Positions 12,034-18,245 of a DNA stretch of 32,467 bases are shown piece after piece. Source of the stretch: Minisyncoccota bacterium (GTDB lineage Bacteria; Patescibacteriota; Minisyncoccia; Phycocordibacterales; Phycocordibacteraceae); the NCBI GenBank assembly GCA_028687085.1, contig JAQUAU010000004.1, positions 1-32,467 on the forward strand. The letters run 5' to 3'. The notes beneath the pieces are model-generated. The model worked only from the letters and a program-made list of their open reading frames with translations, was not told the DNA's origin and made no database searches. A program made the translations under genes and the position numbers. The first letter of the stretch is position 1, and the number at the start of each line of letters is the position of its first letter.

Positions 12034-14441
12034 GTCGTGTGCATCGAACCCCAATCGGCTCCCGACTTCATCGTCGCGATGAGCGGCACACCACGCGATT
12101 CTTTTGTCGATATGACCGACTCCATGATGTCTTTTATCTTTGCACTCAAAGCACCGATGCGCGAATCGCGTATCTCATATACAAGTTCGTCGTGCACCTG
12201 GAGCAGGAGATAGGCATCGCCCCGCGCCTTCTCCTGCTCCAGCATTTTATCTATCCGCACCATCGCGAGCTTGATGATGTCTGCCGAGGTTCCCTGCAGG
12301 GGCGCATTGATCGCCATGCGCTCGGCCTGCGCGCGCACATACGGCAGAGACGACTTCATCTCGGGGAACTGGCGGCGGCGACCGAGAAGCGTTTCGGTGT
12401 AGCCGTATTTGCGCGCGAAGCCCTTTGTACTCTCGAGATATTCTGAAAGTGTCTTGAACGTACTGAAATAGTCCTCGAGATACTGATGCGCCTCGGCCGT
12501 CGTCGAGCCAAGCTGGGCGCGGAGCGCGTTCACGCCCATGCCGTAGAGGATGCCGAAGTTGATCACCTTTGCTCGCCGCCGCATCTCGAGATCAACCGCC
12601 TCGGGCGCCACATGAAAGACTTGTGCGGCAACTTCTGTATGCACATCGCGGCCGCTCGTGAAGATATTGCAGAGCTTCTCGTCGCCCGAGAGGATGGCGG
12701 CGAGCCGCAGTTCTATCTGCGAATAGTCGAGCGCCAACAGCGTGAAGCCCGGAGGCGCGACGAAGGCATGGCGGATCATCTGCCCCCGCTTAGAGTGGAG
12801 CGGAATATTCTGCAAGTTCGGATCTTGGCTCGCCATGCGGCCGGTCGTGGTGCCGGTCTGGATAAACCGCGCGTGCAAGCGGTTCTCGCCGTCGAGCAGG
12901 GGCGGCAGATTGTCGATATAGGTGGAGAGGAGTTTCTTCAGCTCGCGATACTCGAGAATATCGCTCACGATTGCGTGCTCGCCGCGTATCTTCTCGAGCT
13001 CACTTTCGCGCGTCGAGCGCTGGCCGCCCGCTGTCTTCTTCTGTTTTTCGGGGACGATGTGGAGTTCGTCGAAGAGCACTACGCCCAGCTGCTGCGGCGA
13101 GTTCACATTAAACTCATGCCCCGCCGCTTGGTAGATGCTTTTCTCGATCTTTTCAAGTTCGCTGCGATAGGTCGTCGCGAGCTTCTTCAGCATGTTCGGG
13201 TCGACAAGCACCCCGCGCGTTTCCATTCGCGCGATGACCGGAATAAGCGGCTTCTCAATCTCCTCGTACACCTTGCGCACCTTCCCGAGCTCTGCAAGTT
13301 GCTTTTCGAGTTCGGCATAGGCCGCATCAAACTTTCGCTCCTTGGTGAAGGCGAGGATGTCATCAAGCGAGGGGTTCGTAAATTCGGATGAGATAAGCCA
13401 GAGCATCGCACTCGCCTCTTCGAGACGTCCCGGCGCGATTGGTGAAGACTCTGGCGCAGCGCCCTCTCGATCATCATCCGTTGTATGCGGATCCAGAGGT
13501 TCATCACATCGCGCCGGGACGTCGAACATTTTGCGTATCCGCTCCTTTAACGTCCTGAAGCCGAACTCGTCGCACATGGCGAACAGCTTTTGTGCATCGA
13601 TGTTCTCGCGCCACACCTGTTCCGGTAGCGTGAAGGCGATTGGTGCGTCGAGCCGAATCGTGGCGAGCGACTTCGAGAAACGCGCGTCCTCTTCGTGCTC
13701 CCGCAAGAGGCCGATCATGCGTGCTTTGATACCCTTTTTGAGAAATACCTCGTCGCCCTTTTTCAGTGCGGCGTATATTTTCTCGATAGAACCGAAACCG
13801 GTGATGAGCTCAGTCGCTGTCTTCTCACCGATGCCTGGGACGCCCTTGATATTGTCAGAAGGGTCGCCGCGCAGGCCTTTAAAATCGGGAATGAGCGCGG
13901 GGAGAAAGCCGAACCGCTCCACCACCGCCTTCTCGTCATAGAGAATCGTATCGTTGATGCCCTTCTTCAGCGTGTACACCTGCACGCGCTTGTCGTCGAC
14001 GAGCTGGAGCGTATCCATGTCACCCGAGGCGATGATAACGTCGACGTCTTTTTCTCCTATGAGCTCGTGCGCGATAGTGCCGAGCAAGTCGTCAGCCTCG
14101 AACCCTTCGCGCTCGTAGAGCGGAATGGAGAATGCCTCAAAGACCTTCCTTGAGGAGGTGAGTTGGAGCGCGAGTGCGTCATCCAGCTTCACGCGCGTGC
14201 CCTTATACCCCTCATAGGCCTCGTGGCGGATGGTCGGCTTCGGCAGGTCGTAGCAAGCGGCGATATAATCCGGTTTCAAGTCAGTAATAATCTTAAGCAG
14301 CATCGCGACGAGGCCGTAGAGCGCGCCTGTCGGTGCGCCGGTCGGGCCGGTAAAGTCCGGAAGCGCGTGGTACGCGCGATGAATGATCGCGTGCGTATCG
14401 AGGAGCACGATGCGTTTCTTCGTGCGTATTTTTTTAGCCAT
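12030..14441 (-). CDS. polA: DNA polymerase I with vestigial proofreading domain
   Basis: 803 aa. The 5'-3' exonuclease (about 1-305) has LLDTHAIIHRAYHALP, EADDLLGTIA, ASGDMDTLQLV, GLRGDPSDNIKGVPGIGEKTA. A spacer (about 307-390) replaces the 3'-5' exonuclease: it is Asp/Pro-rich at first and holds no DxE/ExoI-II-III acidic motifs. The polymerase domain (about 395-803) has TGRMASQDPNLQNIP, motif A LDYSQIELR (571-579), motif B RRAKVINFGILYG (622-634) and motif C QVHDE (748-752). It is ~120 residues shorter than E. coli Pol I, all of it in the proofreading region. ATG 14441 overlaps the tsaE stop by 8 nt; an in-frame ATG 21 nt upstream is less likely. Confidence 0.95.
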   Translation of the reverse strand: MAKKIRTKKRIVLLDTHAIIHRAYHALPDFTGPTGAPTGALYGLVAMLLKIITDLKPDYIAACYDLPKPTIRHEAYEGYKGTRVKLDDALALQLTSSRKVFEAFSIPLYEREGFEADDLLGTIAHELIGEKDVDVIIASGDMDTLQLVDDKRVQVYTLKKGINDTILYDEKAVVERFGFLPALIPDFKGLRGDPSDNIKGVPGIGEKTATELITGFGSIEKIYAALKKGDEVFLKKGIKARMIGLLREHEEDARFSKSLATIRLDAPIAFTLPEQVWRENIDAQKLFAMCDEFGFRTLKERIRKMFDVPARCDEPLDPHTTDDDREGAAPESSPIAPGRLEEASAMLWLISSEFTNPSLDDILAFTKERKFDAAYAELEKQLAELGKVRKVYEEIEKPLIPVIARMETRGVLVDPNMLKKLATTYRSELEKIEKSIYQAAGHEFNVNSPQQLGVVLFDELHIVPEKQKKTAGGQRSTRESELEKIRGEHAIVSDILEYRELKKLLSTYIDNLPPLLDGENRLHARFIQTGTTTGRMASQDPNLQNIPLHSKRGQMIRHAFVAPPGFTLLALDYSQIELRLAAILSGDEKLCNIFTSGRDVHTEVAAQVFHVAPEAVDLEMRRRAKVINFGILYGMGVNALRAQLGSTTAEAHQYLEDYFSTFKTLSEYLESTKGFARKYGYTETLLGRRRQFPEMKSSLPYVRAQAERMAINAPLQGTSADIIKLAMVRIDKMLEQEKARGDAYLLLQVHDELVYEIRDSRIGALSAKIKDIMESVISTKESRGVPLIATMKSGADWGSMHTT

Positions 14442-14871
14442 AGGAAATAACACGCGCGTCATCGTCTTCGACCAGAATGGAAATCTTCACCGCAGGTGCA
14501 GGGAGCGTGTCGGCCACCTTCTCGGGCCACTCGAGCATGATGAGGTTCCCCGCGTCCTGCAGAAGTTCGTCAAATCCGAGTGCGGCAAGTTCTTTCCCCG
14601 ACTCGAGCCGATAGGCATCGATATGGATCAGTCGTTTAAACTTGGAAGTCGAACTTCCAAGTTTATAGATCTTTTCAAGCACGAAGGTCGGGCTGGTGAG
14701 CACCTCATCGACGCCGAGAACGCGTGCAACCGACTTCGTGAAGGCAGTCTTCCCCGCCCCGAGCTCGCCGGTAAGCGTTATGAGCGTCGCACCCTCTCCG
14801 GGAACGAGCTCTCCGACAAGACGAGTGGCCTCCTCATCGAGCTCGGCGAGCGTTCGGATAACCTTTTCCAT
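14434..14871 (-). CDS. tsaE: tRNA threonylcarbamoyladenosine biosynthesis ATPase TsaE
   Basis: 145 aa P-loop ATPase that works with TsaB-TsaD to make t6A37 in ANN-decoding tRNAs. Walker A GELGAGKTAFTK at 35-46, switch motif LTSPTFVLEKIY at 58-69, HIDAYRLESGKELAALGFDELL at 83-104 with the Walker-B-like Asp, and LIMLEWPEKV at 110-119. Between KIY and RLIHID there is an extra ~9-residue segment (70-78) encoded exactly by a 27-nt palindrome. ATG 14871 is chosen over an upstream in-frame start because a TACAAT box ends 8 nt before it and MEKVIRTL is the usual family N-terminus. First gene of the tsaE-polA-holA operon. Confidence 0.94.
   Translation of the reverse strand: MEKVIRTLAELDEEATRLVGELVPGEGATLITLTGELGAGKTAFTKSVARVLGVDEVLTSPTFVLEKIYKLGSSTSKFKRLIHIDAYRLESGKELAALGFDELLQDAGNLIMLEWPEKVADTLPAPAVKISILVEDDDARVISYG
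14638..14664. repeat. Perfect 27-nt palindrome inside tsaE
   Basis: Arms AAACTTGGAAGT and ACTTCCAAGTTT with a 3-nt spacer, in phase with the reading frame: it encodes residues 70-78 exactly. It lies at a surface-loop position of TsaE where other family members are shorter. See the findings. Confidence 0.9.
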
Positions 14872-14879
14872 AGACTCTA

Positions 14880-14885
14880 ATTGTA
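14880..14885 (-). promoter_or_regulatory. -10 box TACAAT of tsaE-polA-holA operon (leaderless)
   Basis: TACAAT on the minus strand, 8 nt before the tsaE ATG at 14871; no Shine-Dalgarno sequence. It supports the shorter TsaE start. Confidence 0.55.
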
Positions 14886-14890
14886 CCGCT

Positions 14891-14939
14891 GAAAAAGAAA
14901 GTGCGCCCGCCACAACTTCGCAGATGTTGGCGGGCGCAC
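14891..14939 (-). terminator. Terminator of the 249-aa gene, copy 1 of a 49-bp repeat
   Basis: Hairpin GTGCGCCCGC/GCGGGCGCAC with an inner CAAC/GTTG helix and a 2-nt bulge, followed on the minus strand by TTTCTTTTTC. The whole 49 bp is repeated without a mismatch at 15812-15860. It lies only 5 bp upstream of the tsaE -10 box. Confidence 0.9.
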
Positions 14940-14971
14940 AAGATCAAACCTGAAGACCAGAGAGACCGCAG

Positions 14972-15721
14972 CTAATCAAGGATACGAAAACTCCCCCAGC
15001 CGAAATATTCCAACACTTTCTGCGTATGCTGTTTCGGCAACTGAAGATCGGCGGACACCTTATTGACGACAGTGTCTCGATTGCCCTCCGAAAGGAATGG
15101 GCCGTCGCCATTACCGAATTCGAGTGCTCTCAGTTTTTCTCGTGTCTTAACGAGCGACTGACGACAGTCCCGCGCGGGCGAATTCACCATGATGTCGAAT
15201 GGCGACAACGTAAGGAGATCCCGAATGGTGATCTGTTCCCACGGAACTTGGCCTTCAAACTTCTCTTCTCTTGGCCGACTCAGGATTCTTCTAACCCCAG
15301 TCATTGCAGGAAGAGACATCCCGAGAGCTATCGCCGGACAGCATTTAAGCTTTTCTTTATTTCCACCCGCACGGTTGATGATTGCCTCGAACGCTCCGTC
15401 CATACTGAGTGCGAGCGGCGGCCAATGTTTCGGGGTTAAGCCGAGTGCAATGAGTCTTTCTGCGAACTTCCGGAATACGTGAGAAGCAGAACCGAAGCTT
15501 CCGTCAGACATGAGAGTAGGAAAGTCTCCCCACTCGGCAATAAGCTTGCCGACAGTGAGGTCTTTCTCGCGTTCATTCTGCTTCGAGCGCCATTCCTCGC
15601 GCTCGAATTCACTGCAATCGCGAGGCGGGTAGCCGCGCCAGTTCCTAAGAAAGCAAGTAGTAGTCGCCCTTCTGAGACCCAAATCAGTGATTCGTGTATC
15701 GAGTATTTTCTGAACTTTCAT
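14972..15721 (-). CDS. Hypothetical protein with two RpoA-CTD-like helix-hairpin-helix units
   Basis: 249 aa, soluble. Two segments follow the layout of the RNA polymerase alpha C-terminal domain. Unit 1 (about 10-96): ITDLGLRRATTTCFL, LTVGKLIAEWGDFPTLM, then FGSASHVFRKFAERLIALGL. Unit 2 (about 131-203): IALGMSLPAMTGVRRIL, ITIRDLLTLSPFDIM, then RDCRQSLVKTREKLRALEF. Each matches the alpha-CTD order L-x-L-S-x-R-(8)-L, T-(I/V)-x-D-L-(L/I), (F/L)-G-x-x-S-L-x-x-(I/T)-x-x-x-L. A separate C-terminal helix pair (214-249) follows. There is no polymerase-assembly NTD. Inference: a DNA- or protein-binding regulator. Expressed alone: TTGACG-N16-TATAAT promoter, Shine-Dalgarno AAAGGAG 7 nt before ATG, own terminator. 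Confidence 0.72.
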   Translation of the reverse strand: MKVQKILDTRITDLGLRRATTTCFLRNWRGYPPRDCSEFEREEWRSKQNEREKDLTVGKLIAEWGDFPTLMSDGSFGSASHVFRKFAERLIALGLTPKHWPPLALSMDGAFEAIINRAGGNKEKLKCCPAIALGMSLPAMTGVRRILSRPREEKFEGQVPWEQITIRDLLTLSPFDIMVNSPARDCRQSLVKTREKLRALEFGNGDGPFLSEGNRDTVVNKVSADLQLPKQHTQKVLEYFGWGSFRILD

Positions 15722-15773
15722 TTGTGCTCTCCTTTTCTAAGCTGGTTTTATTCCGAATGACAATCTAACAGAG

Positions 15774-15801
15774 ATTATACTTAAAAATATATGTTCGTCA
15801 A
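15774..15801 (-). promoter_or_regulatory. Sigma70-type promoter of the 249-aa gene
   Basis: TTGACG (15801-15796) and TATAAT (15779-15774) on the minus strand, 16 nt apart. Start site about 15767, giving a ~46-nt leader with the AAAGGAG Shine-Dalgarno sequence. Confidence 0.8.
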
Positions 15802-15811
15802 GACATTTGCC

Positions 15812-15860
15812 GAAAAAGAAAGTGCGCCCGCCACAACTTCGCAGATGTTGGCGGGCGCAC
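15812..15860 (-). terminator. Terminator of the lipoprotein gene, copy 2 of the 49-bp repeat
   Basis: Identical to 14891-14939 (hairpin plus T-rich tail). It sits between the lipoprotein stop (15878) and the promoter of the 249-aa gene, insulating the two. Confidence 0.9.
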
Positions 15861-15877
15861 GGGTTGAGGAAAGATCG

Positions 15878-16213
15878 TCACCATCGCCAGAATTTCCCAT
15901 CGGGACGACCGTAGTAACAGCAGGGGTACGTTGGATACAGAATCAGTGGCGGCGCAACGTACACGGGCGGCGGATAGACCGGAACCGGATACGCCGGGCC
16001 GTAATACAGCATCGGCCGTATCCGCTTGCAGATCCACTGCTGGTATTCTGCATACCAGACCCATTCGGCAGACGGGAGCGGACACGTCTCCTTCTCCTTC
16101 TTTTCTGCCTGAGGCGCGGGGGCTTTGGTGCCTGGATTCCAATCCGGTTTTGTGATCGGAATGGCGCACCCAGAGAGTAACGCCAACAGACAAAGAACAA
16201 CTATTGTTTTCAT
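15878..16213 (-). CDS. Small Tyr/Pro-rich lipoprotein
   Basis: 111 aa. Type II signal peptide: K2 then a hydrophobic stretch and lipobox LLSGC with the lipidated Cys16. The mature part is a charged Lys/Glu linker (about 30-42, APQAEKKEKETCP), then an aromatic block with SAEWVWYAEYQQWICKRI. A Tyr/Pro/Val tract follows (about 69-97, repeated YP, PVYPPPVY and PPLILYP units) and a CCYYGRPDGKFWRW tail. Four further Cys could pair outside the membrane. Exported and lipid-anchored; the function is unknown. It has an unusually good promoter (TTGACA-N18-TATAAT), Shine-Dalgarno AGGAG 7 nt before the ATG, and its own terminator. It is divergent from pilB. Confidence 0.86.
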   Translation of the reverse strand: MKTIVVLCLLALLSGCAIPITKPDWNPGTKAPAPQAEKKEKETCPLPSAEWVWYAEYQQWICKRIRPMLYYGPAYPVPVYPPPVYVAPPLILYPTYPCCYYGRPDGKFWRW

Positions 16214-16242
16214 TGCAGCACTCCTGGTTATAGGCTTGGTAT

Positions 16243-16272
16243 ATTATACTACCATTCAAGCCATTTTGTCAA
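16243..16272 (-). promoter_or_regulatory. Consensus sigma70 promoter of the lipoprotein gene
   Basis: TTGACA (16272-16267) and TATAAT (16248-16243) on the minus strand with an 18-nt spacer: both hexamers match the consensus exactly. Leader of about 23 nt carrying AGGAG. The strongest promoter seen in the window. Confidence 0.85.
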
Positions 16273-16303
16273 GTCCCCGCCCAAGAACCCTTAGTATAGG
16301 TGG

Positions 16304-16309
16304 TAGTAT
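16304..16309 (+). promoter_or_regulatory. Extended -10 box TGGTAGTAT of pilB (leaderless)
   Basis: TAGTAT preceded by TG one base away; 6 nt to the ATG at 16316. This geometry selects 16316 over the in-frame ATG at 16310, which directly abuts the box. Confidence 0.55.
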
Positions 16310-16315
16310 ATGCAC

Positions 16316-17986
16316 ATGGATTCTCATTTTGACTCTGCCGGCGCAGATGCCAAGCTCGCGCAGGTGCGCGAGCGTGAAGAAGAGGATGTTGCACGCATCC
16401 TCTCCGAGAAGTACGGCGTCGCCTATGCCGACCTCTCGATAGGAGCGATCGACGCCGATGCGCTCCGCATTATCCCCGAGGAGAAGGCGCGCGCGGCCTC
16501 TGCGGCCGCCTTCGCGAAGGTGGCCAAGGCGCTCTCGCTCGCGATTCATGACCCGAACAATCCGACACTCCCCGAGCTCGAGCGAGATCTCGCAGAGCGC
16601 GGCTACACGACGCACAAGTTCCTCGTCTCAAAGAAGAGCCTCGACAAGGCACTCGACCGGTATAAAGATCTCTCGCTCACGACTGAATCAAAGGCTGGCA
16701 TCCTCACTGTCTCTTCTGAAACGCTTGCGCGACTCTCTCAAAGCGGCGCGACAAAGAGCGCTCTTGTGCAGGAACTCGATGCGGCAAATGCTCTCAAGCC
16801 GCTCGACCGGATCTCACGGCTCTTTGAAATTGTCCTTGCGAGCGCCTTCGCCCTCCACTCCTCCGACATCCACTTCGAGCCGGGAGAAGCGGCAACGCTT
16901 CTGCGACTCCGCATCGACGGTCTGCTCTCCGATGCCTACTCCTTCGACCCGACGACCTACCACCAGATCAATTCGCGCATCAAGCTGCTCTCTGGTGTGA
17001 AGCTGAACATCACCAATCAGGCGCAGGACGGGCGCTTCAGCGTGACGCGCGGCGAGAGCCAGATCGAACTGCGCGTATCGTTTATCCCCGGCAACTACGG
17101 CGAGTCTATCGTGATGCGCATTCTCGATCCGGAGTCGACGAAGGTCTCGTACACTGAGCTCGGCATCCATCCGAAGCTCCTCGAACGACTCGAGCGCGAG
17201 ATTCGACGGCCAAACGGGATGCTACTTACGACCGGGCCCACTGGGAGCGGCAAGACGACGACCTTGTACTCCTTCCTTCGCGAGATTCATACGCCAGAGA
17301 TAAAGATCATCACCATTGAAGATCCGGTTGAGTATCACCTCGAGGGCATCGTGCAGACGCAGGTCGCCGGCGAGCACTACACCTTCGCCGAAGGGCTCAA
17401 ATCGATCGTGCGCCAAGACCCGGACATCATCATGGTCGGCGAGATCCGCGACGGTGAGACGGCCGATATCGCTATCCAGGCCGCTTTAACAGGACACTTC
17501 GTCTTCTCAACACTCCACACCAACGATGCGGCCGGCACGTTCCCCCGCCTCGCCGATCTCGGCGCCGATCCGAAGTCCTTCGGCTCGGCCGTTACTGTCT
17601 CGATGGCCCAGCGCCTTATCCGCAAACTCGATCCGGACAAGAAGAAAGAGCGTCCGCTCACGGATGCTGAGAAGGCGATGATTGCAAAAGTGTTTGAACC
17701 GCTCGTCGACAAGTCTTTGATACCAGAAAAAATTGAAACGGTATGGGAACCAGTCGTGAGCAGTGCTGACGAGACCGGCTACAAGGGCCGCGTCGGCCTC
17801 TACGAAGCGATATTTATGGACGACGAGCTCGCGCACTTCCTGCGCGATAACCCGCCGGAGAATGAGATTGCAAAATTAACGGCGAAACAAGGCTACCTCA
17901 CCCTCGCCCAAGACGGCATCCTCAAAGCCCTCTCGGGTATTACTTCCCTCTCTGAAGTCGCCGCCACCGTCGACCTCCCCCGTTAA
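16316..17986 (+). CDS. pilB: Type IV pilus assembly ATPase PilB / GspE
   Basis: 556 aa hexameric cytoplasmic motor that drives pilus extension. The N-terminal GSPII_E_N-type domain (about 1-130) has ARILSEKYGVAYADLS. The N2 domain has SDIHFEPGEAATLLRLRIDG and QDGRFSV. Walker A GPTGSGKTTT is near residue 306, the Asp box ITIEDPVEYHLEGIVQTQV follows, the Walker B region DPDIIMVGEIRDGETA is near 366, and the His box is HFVFSTLHTNDA. After MAQRLIRKLDPDKKKERP the usual zinc tetracysteine (CxxC) is missing. The later FEPLVDKSLIPEKIETVWEP, GYKGRVGLYEAI and terminal repression-type segments are normal. ATG 16316 is chosen from the promoter spacing. It is separate from pilMNO (3.4-5.5 kb). Confidence 0.94.
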   Translation: MDSHFDSAGADAKLAQVREREEEDVARILSEKYGVAYADLSIGAIDADALRIIPEEKARAASAAAFAKVAKALSLAIHDPNNPTLPELERDLAERGYTTHKFLVSKKSLDKALDRYKDLSLTTESKAGILTVSSETLARLSQSGATKSALVQELDAANALKPLDRISRLFEIVLASAFALHSSDIHFEPGEAATLLRLRIDGLLSDAYSFDPTTYHQINSRIKLLSGVKLNITNQAQDGRFSVTRGESQIELRVSFIPGNYGESIVMRILDPESTKVSYTELGIHPKLLERLEREIRRPNGMLLTTGPTGSGKTTTLYSFLREIHTPEIKIITIEDPVEYHLEGIVQTQVAGEHYTFAEGLKSIVRQDPDIIMVGEIRDGETADIAIQAALTGHFVFSTLHTNDAAGTFPRLADLGADPKSFGSAVTVSMAQRLIRKLDPDKKKERPLTDAEKAMIAKVFEPLVDKSLIPEKIETVWEPVVSSADETGYKGRVGLYEAIFMDDELAHFLRDNPPENEIAKLTAKQGYLTLAQDGILKALSGITSLSEVAATVDLPR

Positions 17987-18031
17987 AAAAGAAATCGCCC
18001 GACAGAATCAGCGGGTGATTCCTGTCGGGCG
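17985..18031 (-). terminator. Strong terminator between pilB and the candidate RNA
   Basis: Stem CGCCCGACA/TGTCGGGCG (17996-18004 with 18023-18031) with an inner GAATCA/TGATTC helix. On the minus strand it is followed by ATTTCTTTTTT. The T-tract is on the minus side, so its main client is a leftward transcript; on the plus side (pilB) the tail is only C/T-rich. Confidence 0.88.
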
Positions 18032-18210
18032 CTTCCTCTCTTCCCGCTCATAGTCCTCAAGGCAAAACCCGCAATAAATCGCGGGGTGGACGAGACACCT
18101 GAGGAGTATCCCAGCGCCAACACCGAAATGTCGGACCAGAAAGTCCTTGGGGAAACGCCCGAAGCCGTCAAGCCTTGCCTAGAGGAGTATGAACAGGAGC
18201 AAGAAACTGT
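17985..18210 (-). ncRNA. Candidate structured non-coding RNA (unassigned)
   Basis: No convincing gene fits the 250-bp pilB-ruvB gap, yet the minus strand has a promoter (18217-18245), a start site near 18210 and a strong terminator. The 5' and 3' parts pair: TTCTTGCTC (18205-18197) with GAGCGGGAA (18049-18041), CATACTCCTC (18191-18182) with GAGGACTATG (18058-18049, one mismatch), CAAGGC (18177-18172) with GCCTTG (18063-18058). Inside are hairpins at 18092-18112 (GGGATAC/GTGTCTC), 18068-18085 (CCCGC/GCGGG) and 18133-18146 or alternatively 18117-18134. Two G-U pairs in the outer helix and two in 18092-18112 become A-C mismatches on the plus strand, favouring a minus-strand RNA. I do not recognise 6S, SRP, RNase P or tmRNA signatures. 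An interrupted frame (18229-18008, in-frame TAG at 18181-18179) is the alternative reading. Confidence 0.5.
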
Positions 18211-18216
18211 GATAGA

Positions 18217-18245
18217 ATGCTAGCATCATCCCATTTTTATGTCAA
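18217..18245 (-). promoter_or_regulatory. Sigma70-type promoter of the candidate RNA
   Basis: TTGACA (18245-18240, consensus) and TAGCAT (18222-18217) on the minus strand, 17 nt apart. The -35 overlaps the ruvB start codon and the -10 overlaps the plus-strand box TGATAGAAT (18210-18218) that probably drives ruvB, so the two would compete. Confidence 0.6.

Noticed and set aside
12486..13391. Rightward 301-codon open frame opposite polA
   Set aside because: It is antisense to the conserved polymerase domain; the composition reflects the GC-rich complementary strand.
14891..15860. Integron-like cassette with two attC-like sites (the repeated bulged hairpins)
   Set aside because: The hairpins have a T-tract and lie directly after stop codons like terminators, there are no RYYYAAC/GTTRRRY core sites at the outer ends, and no integrase is present.
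16310..16315. pilB start at the first ATG (two codons earlier)
   Set aside because: This ATG directly abuts the -10 box; the second ATG has the 6-nt spacing seen at the other leaderless starts.
17985..18210. Assignment of the candidate RNA to 6S, SRP, RNase P RNA or tmRNA
   Set aside because: I see none of their conserved blocks (no SRP tetraloop/GGAAG core, no GAGGAAAGTCC of RNase P, no tRNA-like end, and the fold is branched unlike the 6S rod). A covariance-model search is needed to be sure.
18128..18223. Rightward 31-codon acidic frame (MSDQKVLGETPEAVKP...) between pilB and ruvB
   Set aside because: No promoter or Shine-Dalgarno in front, and the same bases form the helices of the candidate RNA on the other strand; probably chance.
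18008..18229. Leftward frame with a hydrophobic start (MMLAFYHSFLLLFILL), an in-frame TAG, then 56 more plausible residues ending in the terminator hairpin
   Set aside because: The TAG interrupts it, no start codon exists after the TAG, the predicted transcript begins downstream of its ATG, and the end runs into the terminator stem. Kept only as an alternative (pseudogene) to the RNA interpretation.
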